Positions 1 through 9,388 of a stretch of 64,000 bases of DNA are shown here, piece after piece. The notes beneath the pieces were generated by a model, which saw nothing but the letters and a program-made list of their open reading frames with translations, had not been told where the DNA came from and did not search any database. The number at the start of each line of letters is the position of its first letter. Position 1 is the stretch's first letter. The position numbers and the translations under genes were made by a program. The stretch is taken from contig CACYHQ010000006.1 of NCBI GenBank assembly GCA_902774245.1, positions 94,866 through 158,865 on the forward strand. The letters are read 5' to 3'. This stretch comes from an uncultured bacterium. GTDB lineage: Bacteria; Verrucomicrobiota; Lentisphaeria; Victivallales; UBA1829.

Positions 1-129
1 TTCCGTACCGGAAACGACGCGATCGCGGTCGGACGTTCCACAACTTCGGCAGTCGTGACCAGCATCCTCTTCATCGTGCTGGCGGACGCCTTCCTCGCGA
101 AACTTTTCACCGTGTTCTACGGATGGTGA
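1..129 (+). CDS. mlaE: MlaE-type ABC permease, C-terminal end (partial)
   Basis: The frame is open from base 1 to a TGA at 127-129 and gives 42 residues. They contain the Gly-Arg-Ser-Thr-Thr-Ser-Ala-Val-Val stretch and a final hydrophobic helix ending in Ala-Asp-Ala, which is typical of the end of MlaE/YrbE permeases. These inner-membrane proteins move phospholipid between the outer and inner membranes. The next two genes are the matching ATPase and MCE-domain subunit, which supports the call. The start lies outside the window. Confidence 0.85.
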   Translation, partial: FRTGNDAIAVGRSTTSAVVTSILFIVLADAFLAKLFTVFYGW

Positions 130-138
130 GGCTGAGCC

Positions 139-963
139 ATGCCGGACAACATCACATCCCCCGCCCCCGCCGCAAATCCGAACGTCACGCCCGCCATTGA
201 GGTCCGCGACCTCTCTATCGGCTACGGCTCGCGCGTCGTGCTCGAAAACCTGAATTTCCGCATCGAACCGGGCCAGATCGTGACCATTCTTGGCGGCTCC
301 GGCTGCGGCAAAAGCACCCTGCTCAAGCACATCATCGGCCTCTACAAGCCGCTTCACGGCGACATCCTCATCAACGGGCGCAGCATCGTGACCGCGAACG
401 AACAGGAGAAGCGCTCCATTATGTCCGAGTTCGGCGTAGCCTACCAGGGCGGCGCGCTCTTCCGTTCGCTGAACCTCGCCGAAAACATCGCCCTCCCCAT
501 GGAGGAGCTCACGAGCTGGAAGCGCGACGAGATCAGAAAACGCGCCTCCGAAAAGCTCGCGCTCGTCCACCTGGACGGCTTCGAAGAATACATGCCCTCG
601 GACCTCTCCGGCGGCATGATCAAACGCGCCGCTTTCGCACGCGCCCTCGCCCTCGACCCGAAACTCCTCTTCTTCGACGAACCGTCCGCCGGTCTCGACC
701 CGCTGACCTCCGACATGCTCGACAACGTGATCATGGAGATCCGCGAGAAGACCCATGCCACGATCATGATGGTCACGCACGAGCTCCCGAGCATCTTCCG
801 CGTCTCCGACCGCGTGATCATGCTCTCCGCGGAAAAGAAGGGCATCGTGGACGACGGTTCGCCCGCGTATCTCCGCGACCACAGCAACGACGAATACGTC
901 CGCACGTTCCTTTCGCGCGGCGGCACCTACAAAAGCAACAGCACGGAGCCGGATCATGCCTGA
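139..963 (+). CDS. mlaF: Mla-type lipid transport ABC ATPase
   Basis: This 274-residue cytoplasmic ATPase would power retrograde phospholipid transport with the permease just upstream and the MCE protein just downstream. Walker A (GGSGCGKST) lies at residues 52-60, the signature LSGGM at 156-160, Walker B plus catalytic Glu (LLFFDEP) at 176-182, and the switch His at 214. The signature LSGGMIKR, with Met-Ile-Lys after the Gly pair, is characteristic of the MlaF/Mkl group. The start is 9 bp after the mlaE stop, so the genes are probably co-transcribed. The first 18 residues are a Pro/Ala-rich extension. Confidence 0.92.
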   Translation: MPDNITSPAPAANPNVTPAIEVRDLSIGYGSRVVLENLNFRIEPGQIVTILGGSGCGKSTLLKHIIGLYKPLHGDILINGRSIVTANEQEKRSIMSEFGVAYQGGALFRSLNLAENIALPMEELTSWKRDEIRKRASEKLALVHLDGFEEYMPSDLSGGMIKRAAFARALALDPKLLFFDEPSAGLDPLTSDMLDNVIMEIREKTHATIMMVTHELPSIFRVSDRVIMLSAEKKGIVDDGSPAYLRDHSNDEYVRTFLSRGGTYKSNSTEPDHA

Positions 964-1008
964 CACGCCGGCCGTTTCCATGTCATTTTCAGGAAGGAAT
1001 CCCGCATC

Positions 1009-2022
1009 ATGAACGACAACAGCAAATTCAAACTCGGACTGTTCATCATCCTGGCCACCGCCGTTTTTTTCGCCGCGCTCTTCATCCTCGGCACGATGGA
1101 CCGTTTCAAGGAGAAAGCCCACATCTCCACGCTCGTTTCGGAATCGGTGCAGGGGCTTTCCGTCGGCTCTTCCGTGAAGTATCAGGGCGTTCCCATCGGC
1201 AACGTGTGCGAGATCATGATCTACCCCACCGACAACGTCATCCGCATCGACATGGAGATCAATATTTCCAAGTTCAAAGTCCAGCAGGCAAACCATGCTC
1301 CGGTCACCATCCCGATCGAAACTTTCAACGAACATGTCGCCGAAGCGGTGAAGAAAGGCCTGTGCTGCCGCATGGAACTCGAAGGCATCACCGGCGGCAA
1401 ATACATCGAGCTTCAGCTAGACAAGAATAGCGAACCGCCGAAGTATGACATCGCGGAGTTCGGACTCGAATATACCTACGTCCCCAGCCAGCCGTCGCTC
1501 ATCAGCGACCTCCGCGGCAGCGTCACCTCCATCCTCGCCAAGCTCGAAAGCATCGACTACAAGGGCATCAGCGACCGCACGAACGCCGTGCTCGACTCCA
1601 TCAACGAGCGCGTCAACTCGCCGAAGTTCGACGAGACGATCGACAACGTGAACGCCATGGTCACCGAGGCGCGCAAGAGCATCGAAAACCTCGAAAACCT
1701 CACGAATTCCGATATCCGCGACAAGATCGACACCATCTCGAAGAACGTCAATACCGCCGTCACCGCGGTCGAATCCCTCACGAAGTCCGTCGAAGTGGAG
1801 ATCAAGTCCATCGAATTCGGCAAGATCGCCGAGAACTTCCGCTCCTTCCTCTCCACCGCCATCCGCACCAGCAAGACGCTCGATGAAACGCTCTTCAACG
1901 TCGACAACGGCGTCGATGCGCTGATCGAGTTTATCCAGTACATCGACAGCGATCCGGCGTCTCTGATCCAGGGCAAGCAAAAGCCGAAATTCGACGACGA
2001 AAAAGGCGGGAAAAAGCGCTGA
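1009..2022 (+). CDS. mlaD: MCE-domain (MlaD-like) substrate-binding protein
   Basis: This 337-residue protein has one N-terminal membrane segment at about residues 9-28 and then an MCE domain at about 35-120. The MCE domain has the usual V-x-G-L-x-x-G-x-x-V-x-Y-x-G-V-x-I-G core. The remainder is a long helical tail rich in Ile, Asn, Glu and Lys. MlaD proteins form a hexamer on the permease and hold lipid in the periplasm. The tail is longer than in E. coli MlaD (about 180 residues) and resembles the longer MCE proteins of other phyla, where helices may extend the tunnel. The gene begins 45 bp after mlaF. Confidence 0.88.
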   Translation: MNDNSKFKLGLFIILATAVFFAALFILGTMDRFKEKAHISTLVSESVQGLSVGSSVKYQGVPIGNVCEIMIYPTDNVIRIDMEINISKFKVQQANHAPVTIPIETFNEHVAEAVKKGLCCRMELEGITGGKYIELQLDKNSEPPKYDIAEFGLEYTYVPSQPSLISDLRGSVTSILAKLESIDYKGISDRTNAVLDSINERVNSPKFDETIDNVNAMVTEARKSIENLENLTNSDIRDKIDTISKNVNTAVTAVESLTKSVEVEIKSIEFGKIAENFRSFLSTAIRTSKTLDETLFNVDNGVDALIEFIQYIDSDPASLIQGKQKPKFDDEKGGKKR

Positions 2023-2093
2023 TCGCGCCCGTTCGATACGGCCCGGCAGACAGAAGCCCACTATCCGTTTTTGCGTCGCTTACGAGAACCAGC

Positions 2094-3821
2094 ATGACCT
2101 CTCCGAACGGCACGCCGCAGACCGACAGCGGCACTTCCCGCGTCCCGCGGAAAAAGACGGTGTTTGCTGTGGCAGCGGCGGCCGCCCTGATCCTGGCATG
2201 CGTGCTTGCCGGAGGAATCGTCAGCCTCAAAAACAGTTCCGCCGGCCATCCATCCACATTCGGCGCGGACGGCTATGTGCGCTCGGCTACGTATTTCGGG
2301 GATGCGTGGCACATCAATTTCTGGAACAGCGAAATGGAGCACCTGGAACGGGACATGAAGCAGATCCGGGAGGACGGCTTCGACAGCGTGATCCTGGTGA
2401 TCCCGTGGAAGGAATTCCAGCCGGGCGTGGAGCCGGTCGCATACAGCGATTACGCGTTCGATCAATTGGACCGGGTGATGAACGCGGCCGGCGCGGAAGG
2501 GCTGAAGGTCTATGCCCGCGTCGGCTACATGTGGGATTTTGTGAACGACGCGAACGAAGATATTCACGAACGCATCATACGGCTCTTTCACGACAGGGGA
2601 ACACGCAACGCCTGGCTGGAATACCTCCGGACTCTGTACCGGCGCCTGAGCGGGCATGCGTGCTTCGCAGGAGGCTTCCTGACCTGGGAGGACTACATGC
2701 CGCCGTTTCTGGGGTTCAGCGACGCGCCGTCTCTGCAGGACCGGATCGACGCCGCGAAGCGGATGGGATTTCAGGAACATGTACGTTCGCAGTACCCCCT
2801 GAAGGATTACAACAAAACCTTCAACGTACAGTACGGCTCCTACGACAGCATTCCGTATCCGCGCCGGACCGAACCCGCGATACGCGCGATGTACGATTTC
2901 TTCGACCGGAGTCTGAACAGGCTTCTGGCGGACGGACAGGCCGTTTTTCCGAACCTGTCCCTGGAGGTCCGGCTGGACGGGGATCCGATGTTCGACGCGA
3001 AGGGCAAACCCGCCGGGTATTATAAGCATGAGGCGACCTTTCCGTGTCAGGACGCGGACTACACCGCGGCGATGTACGGGATCCCCATGGACTTCGTGAA
3101 CAACGGGGAACGCGTCAAGGCGAAGGAAGCGATGCGGCATACGGCGGACATCCTGCACTTTCTCGCCCGGCACAACGGCGGCAAGCCGGTTTACATCGAG
3201 CAGTTCCTCTACTATGACAACACGCCGAAGTTCGAGCACAACGCGCGGCTGGAGGACGGCGAGATCGGCAAATATCTCCTGACCTGTCCGGACGTGCTCC
3301 GGAAATACTCCGCGGGATACGGCGTGTGGACCTACCGCGATTATTACGACAACAGGCTGTACAACAACGGTTTCTTTTTGCGGGAGCGCGGCTGGGAGAC
3401 GGAGGGAAATGTCGCGTTTGAAAAAACGGGGGATTCCACCGTCTGCCGTCTGACCGCGCCCGCGCTGCTCCGCCAGCAAATCCCGGACGTGCGAGACAAA
3501 CAGGAGGAACCGGAGCTGACGGTTTCCTTCGAGGTGACCGAGTGCGCGGCCCCCAACACGATCACGGTGATCATGGGGACACAGAGCCAGAGCATGACAG
3601 TGGATCGTCCCGGCGTGTACAGGACCGTTTTCCCCCATGAGGGGAAGATCCGGCTCTTTGCGCTGGAACTGGAAACCGGTACGCTGGCCGTGGACAATCT
3701 GCGGCTGTATTCGCACATTCAGAACGGACTGCTGTACGACCCGGACAACCGGCCGCTGGCTCAGCGTGACAATATCAAAAAGATGAACGAGATCCTCGCC
3801 GGACAGCCGAACGACCCCTGA
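2094..3821 (+). CDS. Membrane-anchored TIM-barrel glycosidase-like protein
   Basis: This 575-residue protein has a cytoplasmic stub, one membrane helix at about 22-43, a TIM-barrel-like region at about 60-400 and a beta-rich C-terminal region that looks like a carbohydrate-binding module. Two acidic residues sit where clan GH-A enzymes keep their catalytic pair: Glu199 in FLTWEDY and Glu369 in VYIEQF. I infer a glycoside hydrolase-like enzyme facing the periplasm, with unknown substrate and family. It lies 71 bp after mlaD and could be read with it, but nothing links the functions. The start has no strong Shine-Dalgarno sequence and is the first Met that keeps the whole anchor. Confidence 0.6.
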   Translation: MTSPNGTPQTDSGTSRVPRKKTVFAVAAAAALILACVLAGGIVSLKNSSAGHPSTFGADGYVRSATYFGDAWHINFWNSEMEHLERDMKQIREDGFDSVILVIPWKEFQPGVEPVAYSDYAFDQLDRVMNAAGAEGLKVYARVGYMWDFVNDANEDIHERIIRLFHDRGTRNAWLEYLRTLYRRLSGHACFAGGFLTWEDYMPPFLGFSDAPSLQDRIDAAKRMGFQEHVRSQYPLKDYNKTFNVQYGSYDSIPYPRRTEPAIRAMYDFFDRSLNRLLADGQAVFPNLSLEVRLDGDPMFDAKGKPAGYYKHEATFPCQDADYTAAMYGIPMDFVNNGERVKAKEAMRHTADILHFLARHNGGKPVYIEQFLYYDNTPKFEHNARLEDGEIGKYLLTCPDVLRKYSAGYGVWTYRDYYDNRLYNNGFFLRERGWETEGNVAFEKTGDSTVCRLTAPALLRQQIPDVRDKQEEPELTVSFEVTECAAPNTITVIMGTQSQSMTVDRPGVYRTVFPHEGKIRLFALELETGTLAVDNLRLYSHIQNGLLYDPDNRPLAQRDNIKKMNEILAGQPNDP

Positions 3822-3882
3822 CCGCACCGGTATAACCTGCCTTCACACCAATCCTTTTCAATACACACCTAGGAGAACCATA

Positions 3883-4431
3883 ATGAACGTCCTGATCCTG
3901 AACGGAAGCCCCCGCAAGAACGGCAACACCTCCAACGCCCTGCACGCCATCGAAGACGGCCTGAAAGCCCGCCACACGGTCGAATCCCTGAACGTCTATG
4001 ACTTCACGTTCAAGCCCTGCCGCAACTGCGACGCCTGCAAGCGCAACGGCGGAAACTGCATCCAGATCGACGACTCGGTCAAAATCATCGACAAAGTCGC
4101 CGCCGCCGACCTCGTGATCTTCGGCTCGCCCGTCTACTGGTGGGGCGTCTCCGCCCAGCTGAAGGATGTCGTCGACAAGTTCTATTCGAAGGACGACGCC
4201 TCCGCGAAGCCCACGCTCCGCACGAAGAAGAAAATCGGCATCGTGGCATGCGGCGCGGATTCCCTCAGCAATCCCGAATACAAGCTCATCTCCGACCAGT
4301 TCCACTGCATCGCGGAATTCCTCGGCTGGGAAGTCGTCCTGGACGAATCCATCTGCGCCGCCGCGGCCGACGATCTGGCGAAGGACGCCGCGCGTCTCGC
4401 CGAGCTCAAAGCCACTGCGGAAAAACTCTGA
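3883..4431 (+). CDS. NAD(P)H-dependent FMN reductase / flavodoxin-like protein
   Basis: This 182-residue cytoplasmic protein begins with the FMN-phosphate loop LNGSPRKNGNTS at residues 5-16. It continues with CRNCDACKRNGGNC (about residues 47-60), the cysteine cluster of the NADPH-dependent FMN reductase/iron-sulfur flavoprotein family, then FGSPVYWWGVSAQLKDVVDKFY, the family's flavin-contacting segment. It probably moves electrons from NAD(P)H to FMN and on to an unknown acceptor. A good ribosome site (AGGAGA) precedes the start by 8 bases. A terminator follows the stop, so it may be a single-gene unit. Confidence 0.85.
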   Translation: MNVLILNGSPRKNGNTSNALHAIEDGLKARHTVESLNVYDFTFKPCRNCDACKRNGGNCIQIDDSVKIIDKVAAADLVIFGSPVYWWGVSAQLKDVVDKFYSKDDASAKPTLRTKKKIGIVACGADSLSNPEYKLISDQFHCIAEFLGWEVVLDESICAAAADDLAKDAARLAELKATAEKL

Positions 4432-4459
4432 TTCCCGCTCATCTTTCTTGTTTTTTCAA

Positions 4460-4492
4460 CCGCCGGATTTCCTCGTGTTTCCGGCGGCTTTT
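4460..4492 (+). terminator. Rho-independent terminator after the flavin reductase
   Basis: An 8-bp perfect stem (CCGCCGGA with TCCGGCGG) has a 12-base loop and is followed by CTTTTCT. It lies 29 bases after the stop of the flavin reductase. Confidence 0.75.
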
Positions 4493-4579
4493 CTGTGTTT
4501 CGGTCTCAGAAACACGATTAATGGCAACAAACGCTTTCCGAAAGGGCTTGAAAAGGAATCAGAAATTCCGTTTTTTCAC

Positions 4580-4607
4580 TTGAAATCGTTTCGCGGATGG
4601 ATATATT
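4580..4607 (+). promoter_or_regulatory. Predicted housekeeping promoter of the GH9 gene
   Basis: TTGAAA at 4580-4585, a 16-bp spacer, then TATATT at 4602-4607 running on as TATATTAT. It lies 78 bases before the GH9 start in an otherwise gene-free stretch. Confidence 0.6.
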
Positions 4608-4685
4608 ATTCGTTAAACTAAATCTCATCAGGTCCGGTAACCTCAAACCAATGGCGATACCCCCCGCCAAATAAGGATCATCAGC

Positions 4686-7337
4686 ATGAACGTCCGCTCT
4701 TGTTCCCTGTTCGTCGCGGCCGCTCTGGCCGCGTTCCCCCTCGTTTTTGCCCAGGCCCAAGCTCCGGCCGCCGGTCAGCAGCCTCAGCTGGGTCAAATGC
4801 AGCCCCGGCAGAATCAAGGCCAGCGTCAACGCCAGCCCCGGCAGAATCAAGGTCAGCGCCAGCCTCAACAGCAACTGCCCCCACGCCCCGCGGGCCGGGA
4901 AACGGAACTCCTCCTGAACGACAAGGGCTATTTTGAACGGCCCGGCGTCAACGTTCTCGTGTTCAGCAACGCATTCACGGGCGGGTTCAACGATGAGAAG
5001 AACTCCGGCATCGAGATCATCCATCACGGCGTGCGGACCGTGCAGGGCGGCGCGGTGCGACTCGGCAAGACCCCGGAACAGTGGGACCTGGTCCCCGCGT
5101 CCCCGTCGCGTCGGGTGAACCCGGAGAACAACTCCATTGAGGTCACGATGCGCTACAACGACTACCGGTTCGACTCCCGCGTGGTGGTGACCGGAAAAGG
5201 CAGTGCCGTGGAGATTTCCGTGTATCTGGACCAGCCGGTTCCCGAGGCTCTGGTCGGCCAGGCCGGATTCAACCTCGAATTCCTGCCGTCCCAGTACTGG
5301 AACAAGACCTACGTCATGGACGGCCGTTTCAGAAGGTTCCCGCGCTACGCCGCCAGCGATACCGAGGCGGTCCCGAACGAAAAGAAACCCATGCAGTACC
5401 GCGGATTCCGCACCTACGACGACCGCGGCACGGACAAGTTCGTCGACCCGCTGCCGCTCGACAAGGGCAATTCCATTATCATCGCGCCCGATGCGCCCGA
5501 ACGCATGATCAAAATCACCTCGGACGAGGCCACGCTGGAGCTGTATGACGGTCGCATCCTCGCGCAGAACGGCTGGTATGTGCTCCGCAGTCCTCTGCCC
5601 GCGAACAAGACCGGCAAGGTCATCACGTGGGTCGTCGAGCCGCACGCCGTCCCCGGCTGGATCCGCGAACCGAACATCGGTTTCTCCCAGGTGGGATACG
5701 TCCCCGACCAGCCGAAAGTCGCCGTGATCGAGCTCGACAAAAGCGACCGGGTGATCGCGAACGCGGCGCTCTTCCGGATCGGCGAGGACGGCACGGAAAA
5801 GCTGGCCTACCAGGGCAAGACGTCCCTCTGGGGCGAATACTACAAGTACAAATACGTGAAGTTCGACTTCAGCGAGGTGAAGAAGCCCGGCATCTACTAC
5901 ATCCGTTACGGCGAACACAAGACCGGAAACTTCATCATCGACGATTCCGTCTACAACTGGATCACCAACGCCACCAGCGACGTGTGGATCCCCATTCACA
6001 TGAACCACATGACCGTGAACGAAGCGTACCGCGTCTGGCACGGGGAACCCTTCAAGGAAGGCTATTTACAAGCCCCGCCGAGCAATCACTTCGACAACCA
6101 TTTCCAGGGCCAGAACACCGGTATCAAGCCCGACGGCACCCACTACGAGCCCTACGAGCTGATCCCCGGGCTGAACGTGGGCGGCTACTTCGACGCGGGC
6201 GACTTCGACATCGAGACCGGCGCGAACATCAACGTGGTCTCGACCCTGATCTCCGCCTGGGAACTCTTCCGCAACAAGCGCGACGAGACGTTCGTGAGCG
6301 AGGAACAGCGGTACGTCGACCTGCACCGCCCGGACGGCAAGCCCGACCTGTTGCAGTACATCGAGCACGGCGTGCTGAACCTGGTCGCGCAGGCCGAGAA
6401 CATCGGGTTCATGTCCTCGACGCTCTCCAACTCGGTCCTCGACAACTATCACCATCTGGGCGACGCCGCCGCCATCACCGACGGCCTGCACTATGATCCC
6501 TCGCTGAAACGCTTCGAGGTCTCCGAGGACGGCAAGCGCAGCGGCATCCCGGACGACATGTGGGCGTTCACCAACCGCAACCCCGGCCCCGATCCCGGCA
6601 CGGCCGCCATGTTCGCCGCCGCCGCGCGCGTGCTGAAGGGCTACAACGACGAGCTCGCGGAACGCTGCCTGAAGCAGTCACAAAAACTTATGGGGACGAA
6701 TCCCCGCGGCAATATGAACCTCCTCCTCCAGCTGTACCGCACGACAGGCGAAAAGGAGTACCGCGACATGTTCGAGCAGCAGATCTGGCAGAATCTGGGC
6801 CGCAACGGCAACAACGGCATCCGCACCGCGCTCGACGCGATCCCGTACATGGACGCCGAGTACAAGAAGAAACTCGAGCCCTACGTGAAGCAGTTCAAGG
6901 AATACATGGACAACTTCGACCGGCTCAATCCGTACGGCGTGCCCATCGGCGAAGGCAACTGGGCGGGCAGCGGCTCCGTGGTCAGCTTCGGCGCGACGGC
7001 ATGCCTCGCCAACATCTACTTCCCCGACATCATCGACAAGAGCTACGCCTACAAGGCCGCATCGTTCATGTTCGGCTGCCACCCGTACCACAACTACTCG
7101 CTCGTGGCCGCCGTCGGCGCGGCGCGTCCGAAGGAAGTCTTCTACGGCAACAACCGCGCGGACTTCTCGTTCATCCCCGGCAACGTCGCCCCCGGCGTGC
7201 TGTTCCGCCGACCCGACCACTTCGAGAACTTCGACGACTGGCCGTTCCTGTGGGGCCAGAACGAAGGCACGATCGCGGGCAACTGCGGTTATCTGATCTT
7301 CGGCGAAGCCCTCAAGACGATGGCGAAGAAAAAGTAA
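4686..7337 (+). CDS. Secreted glycoside hydrolase family 9 glycanase
   Basis: This 883-residue protein has a signal peptide (about residues 1-23) and then a Gln/Pro/Arg-rich spacer to about residue 62, with a direct 11-residue duplication. Next come a beta domain of unknown type, a CelD_N-like Ig domain at about 325-420 (GFSQVGYVPDQPKVAVI) and an alpha/alpha-barrel GH9 domain. The GH9 pair is visible: DAGD at Asp503/Asp506 and the catalytic acid Glu860 in QNEGTIAGN near the C-terminus. GH9 enzymes cut beta-1,4-glucans or related glycans by inversion. It is single, with its own promoter and terminator. The exact substrate is not readable from sequence. Confidence 0.85.
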   Translation: MNVRSCSLFVAAALAAFPLVFAQAQAPAAGQQPQLGQMQPRQNQGQRQRQPRQNQGQRQPQQQLPPRPAGRETELLLNDKGYFERPGVNVLVFSNAFTGGFNDEKNSGIEIIHHGVRTVQGGAVRLGKTPEQWDLVPASPSRRVNPENNSIEVTMRYNDYRFDSRVVVTGKGSAVEISVYLDQPVPEALVGQAGFNLEFLPSQYWNKTYVMDGRFRRFPRYAASDTEAVPNEKKPMQYRGFRTYDDRGTDKFVDPLPLDKGNSIIIAPDAPERMIKITSDEATLELYDGRILAQNGWYVLRSPLPANKTGKVITWVVEPHAVPGWIREPNIGFSQVGYVPDQPKVAVIELDKSDRVIANAALFRIGEDGTEKLAYQGKTSLWGEYYKYKYVKFDFSEVKKPGIYYIRYGEHKTGNFIIDDSVYNWITNATSDVWIPIHMNHMTVNEAYRVWHGEPFKEGYLQAPPSNHFDNHFQGQNTGIKPDGTHYEPYELIPGLNVGGYFDAGDFDIETGANINVVSTLISAWELFRNKRDETFVSEEQRYVDLHRPDGKPDLLQYIEHGVLNLVAQAENIGFMSSTLSNSVLDNYHHLGDAAAITDGLHYDPSLKRFEVSEDGKRSGIPDDMWAFTNRNPGPDPGTAAMFAAAARVLKGYNDELAERCLKQSQKLMGTNPRGNMNLLLQLYRTTGEKEYRDMFEQQIWQNLGRNGNNGIRTALDAIPYMDAEYKKKLEPYVKQFKEYMDNFDRLNPYGVPIGEGNWAGSGSVVSFGATACLANIYFPDIIDKSYAYKAASFMFGCHPYHNYSLVAAVGAARPKEVFYGNNRADFSFIPGNVAPGVLFRRPDHFENFDDWPFLWGQNEGTIAGNCGYLIFGEALKTMAKKK

Positions 7338-7353
7338 AAGGCATAGAAAAGTC

Positions 7354-7389
7354 AAAGCCCCGGATCCTGCGAAAGGTCCGGGGCTTTTT
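7354..7389 (+). terminator. Rho-independent terminator after the GH9 gene
   Basis: AAAGCCCCGGA (7354-7364) pairs with TCCGGGGCTTT (7377-7387) around a short loop, followed by TT. It lies between convergent genes and may also slow transcription from the alanine dehydrogenase side. Confidence 0.85.
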
Positions 7390-7415
7390 GCTGGAATTGT
7401 TCGGAGGGGATCAGG

Positions 7416-8528
7416 TCAGATCAGGGAGGCGAGGTCCGTGAACTCGTAGCCGTGCGCGGCGGCAACGTTTTTGTTCGTGAGCTTGCCGAGGTAGCAGTTC
7501 ACGCCGGAGGCAATGACCTTGCTTTCCTTGCAGGCTTCCTCCAGGCCGCCCTTCGCGATCCGGAGTCCGTAGCGCAGCGTGGCGTTCGTGAGCGCGATCG
7601 TGCTGGTGCGCGGCACCGCGCCGGGCATATTCCCCACACAGTAATGCACCACGCCTTCCTCGATGAATACCGGATCGTCGTGCGTGGTCACGTGCGAGGA
7701 TTCGCCGCAGCCGCCCTGGTCGATCGCCACGTCCACGAACACCGCGCCGTCCTTCATCTCGGGCAGATAGCGCCGCTTGAAGAGTTTGGGCGTGGAGCCG
7801 CCGGGAATCAGCACGGACCCGATCACCAGGTCGGCGTCCTTCAGCACGCGTTCGATGTTGCTGTCCGAGCTCACCAGCGTCTGGATGTGCGCGCCGAACA
7901 TGTTGTCGAGCTCTTCGAGGCGCTTCAGGTTGATGTCGAGGATCGTCACGTTCGCGCCCATGCCGACCGCGATCTTGCACGCGTTCATGCCGACCGTGCC
8001 GCCGCCGAGGATCACCACGTTCGCCTTCGGTGTGCCGGGGACGCCCGCCAGCAGGATGCCTTCGCCGCCGAACTTCTTCTCCAGGTACTTCGCGCCCTCC
8101 TGGATGGAGAGACGGCCCGCGATCTGCGACATCGGGGCGAGGCACGGCAGGGAGCGGTCGGATTCCTGGATCGTCTCGTACGCGACCGCCTTGACCTTGC
8201 CCTTCAGCAGGGCGTCGGTCTGCTCCCTGTCGGCGGCGAGGTGCAGGTAGGTGTAGAGGATCAGGCCCTCGTGGAAGAGGCCGTATTCGCTTTCGAGCGG
8301 CTCCTTCACCTTCACCATCATGTCGACCAGATGCCACACGTCCGCCGCGTTGTCGATGATGCTCGCACCGGCGTCAACGTATTCGTTGTCGGAGAACCCG
8401 GAGCCGACCCCGGCGCCGCGTTCCATGTACACGTGATGCCCGGCGGCGACGTAATCCCGGACGTTGTCCGGCGTGAGCCCGACGCGGAATTCATTGTTCT
8501 TGATTTCTTTGACGCATCCGATTTTCAT
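7416..8528 (-). CDS. ald: Alanine dehydrogenase
   Basis: This 370-residue enzyme interconverts L-alanine and pyruvate plus ammonia using NAD. It begins MKIGCVKEIKNNEFRVGLTP, the conserved N-terminal catalytic segment with the substrate Arg and Lys. The Rossmann fold is at about 170-200 (VVILGGGTVGMNACKIAVGM), and the conserved AIDQGGCGESS segment is near residue 270. The frame extends 48 codons further upstream, but those residues have no family counterpart. The start at 8528 follows a GAAAGG ribosome site and gives the normal family length. It is convergent with the GH9 gene and has its own predicted promoter. Confidence 0.95.
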   Translation of the reverse strand: MKIGCVKEIKNNEFRVGLTPDNVRDYVAAGHHVYMERGAGVGSGFSDNEYVDAGASIIDNAADVWHLVDMMVKVKEPLESEYGLFHEGLILYTYLHLAADREQTDALLKGKVKAVAYETIQESDRSLPCLAPMSQIAGRLSIQEGAKYLEKKFGGEGILLAGVPGTPKANVVILGGGTVGMNACKIAVGMGANVTILDINLKRLEELDNMFGAHIQTLVSSDSNIERVLKDADLVIGSVLIPGGSTPKLFKRRYLPEMKDGAVFVDVAIDQGGCGESSHVTTHDDPVFIEEGVVHYCVGNMPGAVPRTSTIALTNATLRYGLRIAKGGLEEACKESKVIASGVNCYLGKLTNKNVAAAHGYEFTDLASLI

Positions 8529-8628
8529 GGTGTTCAGCCTTTCTGTTTGTTGCCCCCGAAAACGGGGCGGAAATCTCCGTCGGTCCGTGTTTTTGACAGA
8601 CGGGTGTTGGTCTTGTCGTGTGTTATAT

Positions 8629-8656
8629 AAAATAACGGCGGGATCCCATTTTTCAA
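8629..8656 (-). promoter_or_regulatory. Predicted promoter of ald
   Basis: On the minus strand, TTGAAA (8656-8651), a 16-bp spacer, then TATTTT (8634-8629). The spacing matches the other predicted promoters in the window. The leader to the ald start is about 95 bases. Confidence 0.5.
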
Positions 8657-8686
8657 GCTCCCCGAAAAACAAAATGACCTGTTTTT

Positions 8687-9361
8687 TCAGAGGACAGACT
8701 GGTCGGGCTCCAGTGTGCGTTCAGTCTCTTGCGTCTTTTTTTTCAGATACTCGGAGCCGACAGTACCGTCTCTCCTCAAAAAGAGAAGATGATCGTATCC
8801 TTCGAACAAATGCCATTTGACGCGCATCGTGATGAACCTGTCCTCGGGATCAGTCGAATCCTCGGGAGGAGCATGATATGTCGCAGAATCGAGGTCAAAG
8901 AAAAAAGTCTTCCGGAAATCGCTCTTCTGGATCCCCAGCGTTTCCAGCAGGGAACGCATGTCCTGCTGAGGCGGATAACTCCCGTGTTCCGTTTTGTAAG
9001 CTTCCAGGCGTAATGAAACGCGTATCATGTTCTCTGTCGTGAGATTATTGTCCGATTTGAGCACGGCTTCTCCGAGAGCGTTGATGATATTTGCGGCGAT
9101 AAAGATGAAAAGGGCTCCAAGAAGCAGCAGGAGGACCAGTTTCGCGACATTTCCCGCCGTCTGTCGAGGAGACTGGTCCGGCGGAGCCTTTTCTTCCTCT
9201 TTTTTCGCTTTGGATTGAAAACGCATTTCCGTCGCGATGATCGCGATTGCGGCAACGAGCCCCAGCAGCGGGAAAACGCTCGCCGCAACGATGAACACCA
9301 GCGGATAGATCAAATACCTGATCCGAAGCTTCGATAAAAACGTTGTAAACTTGTTCTTCAT
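8687..9361 (-). CDS. Membrane protein with pilin-like globular domain, function unknown
   Basis: This 224-residue protein has hydrophobic segments at about 17-43 and 75-95, a charged loop between them, and a soluble C-terminal part. The soluble part begins RVSLRLEAYKTEHGSYPP, the helix-plus-turn seen after the membrane helix in type II secretion major pseudopilins, but there is no prepilin cleavage site in front of it. It may be a membrane protein that borrowed the pseudopilin fold. The next gene downstream on this strand is ald, whose start lies 158 bases away behind its own predicted promoter. I do not recognise a named family. Confidence 0.6.
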   Translation of the reverse strand: MKNKFTTFLSKLRIRYLIYPLVFIVAASVFPLLGLVAAIAIIATEMRFQSKAKKEEEKAPPDQSPRQTAGNVAKLVLLLLLGALFIFIAANIINALGEAVLKSDNNLTTENMIRVSLRLEAYKTEHGSYPPQQDMRSLLETLGIQKSDFRKTFFFDLDSATYHAPPEDSTDPEDRFITMRVKWHLFEGYDHLLFLRRDGTVGSEYLKKKTQETERTLEPDQSVL

Positions 9362-9388
9362 TTTGTCTCCTTCGTGATCGGGGCACGG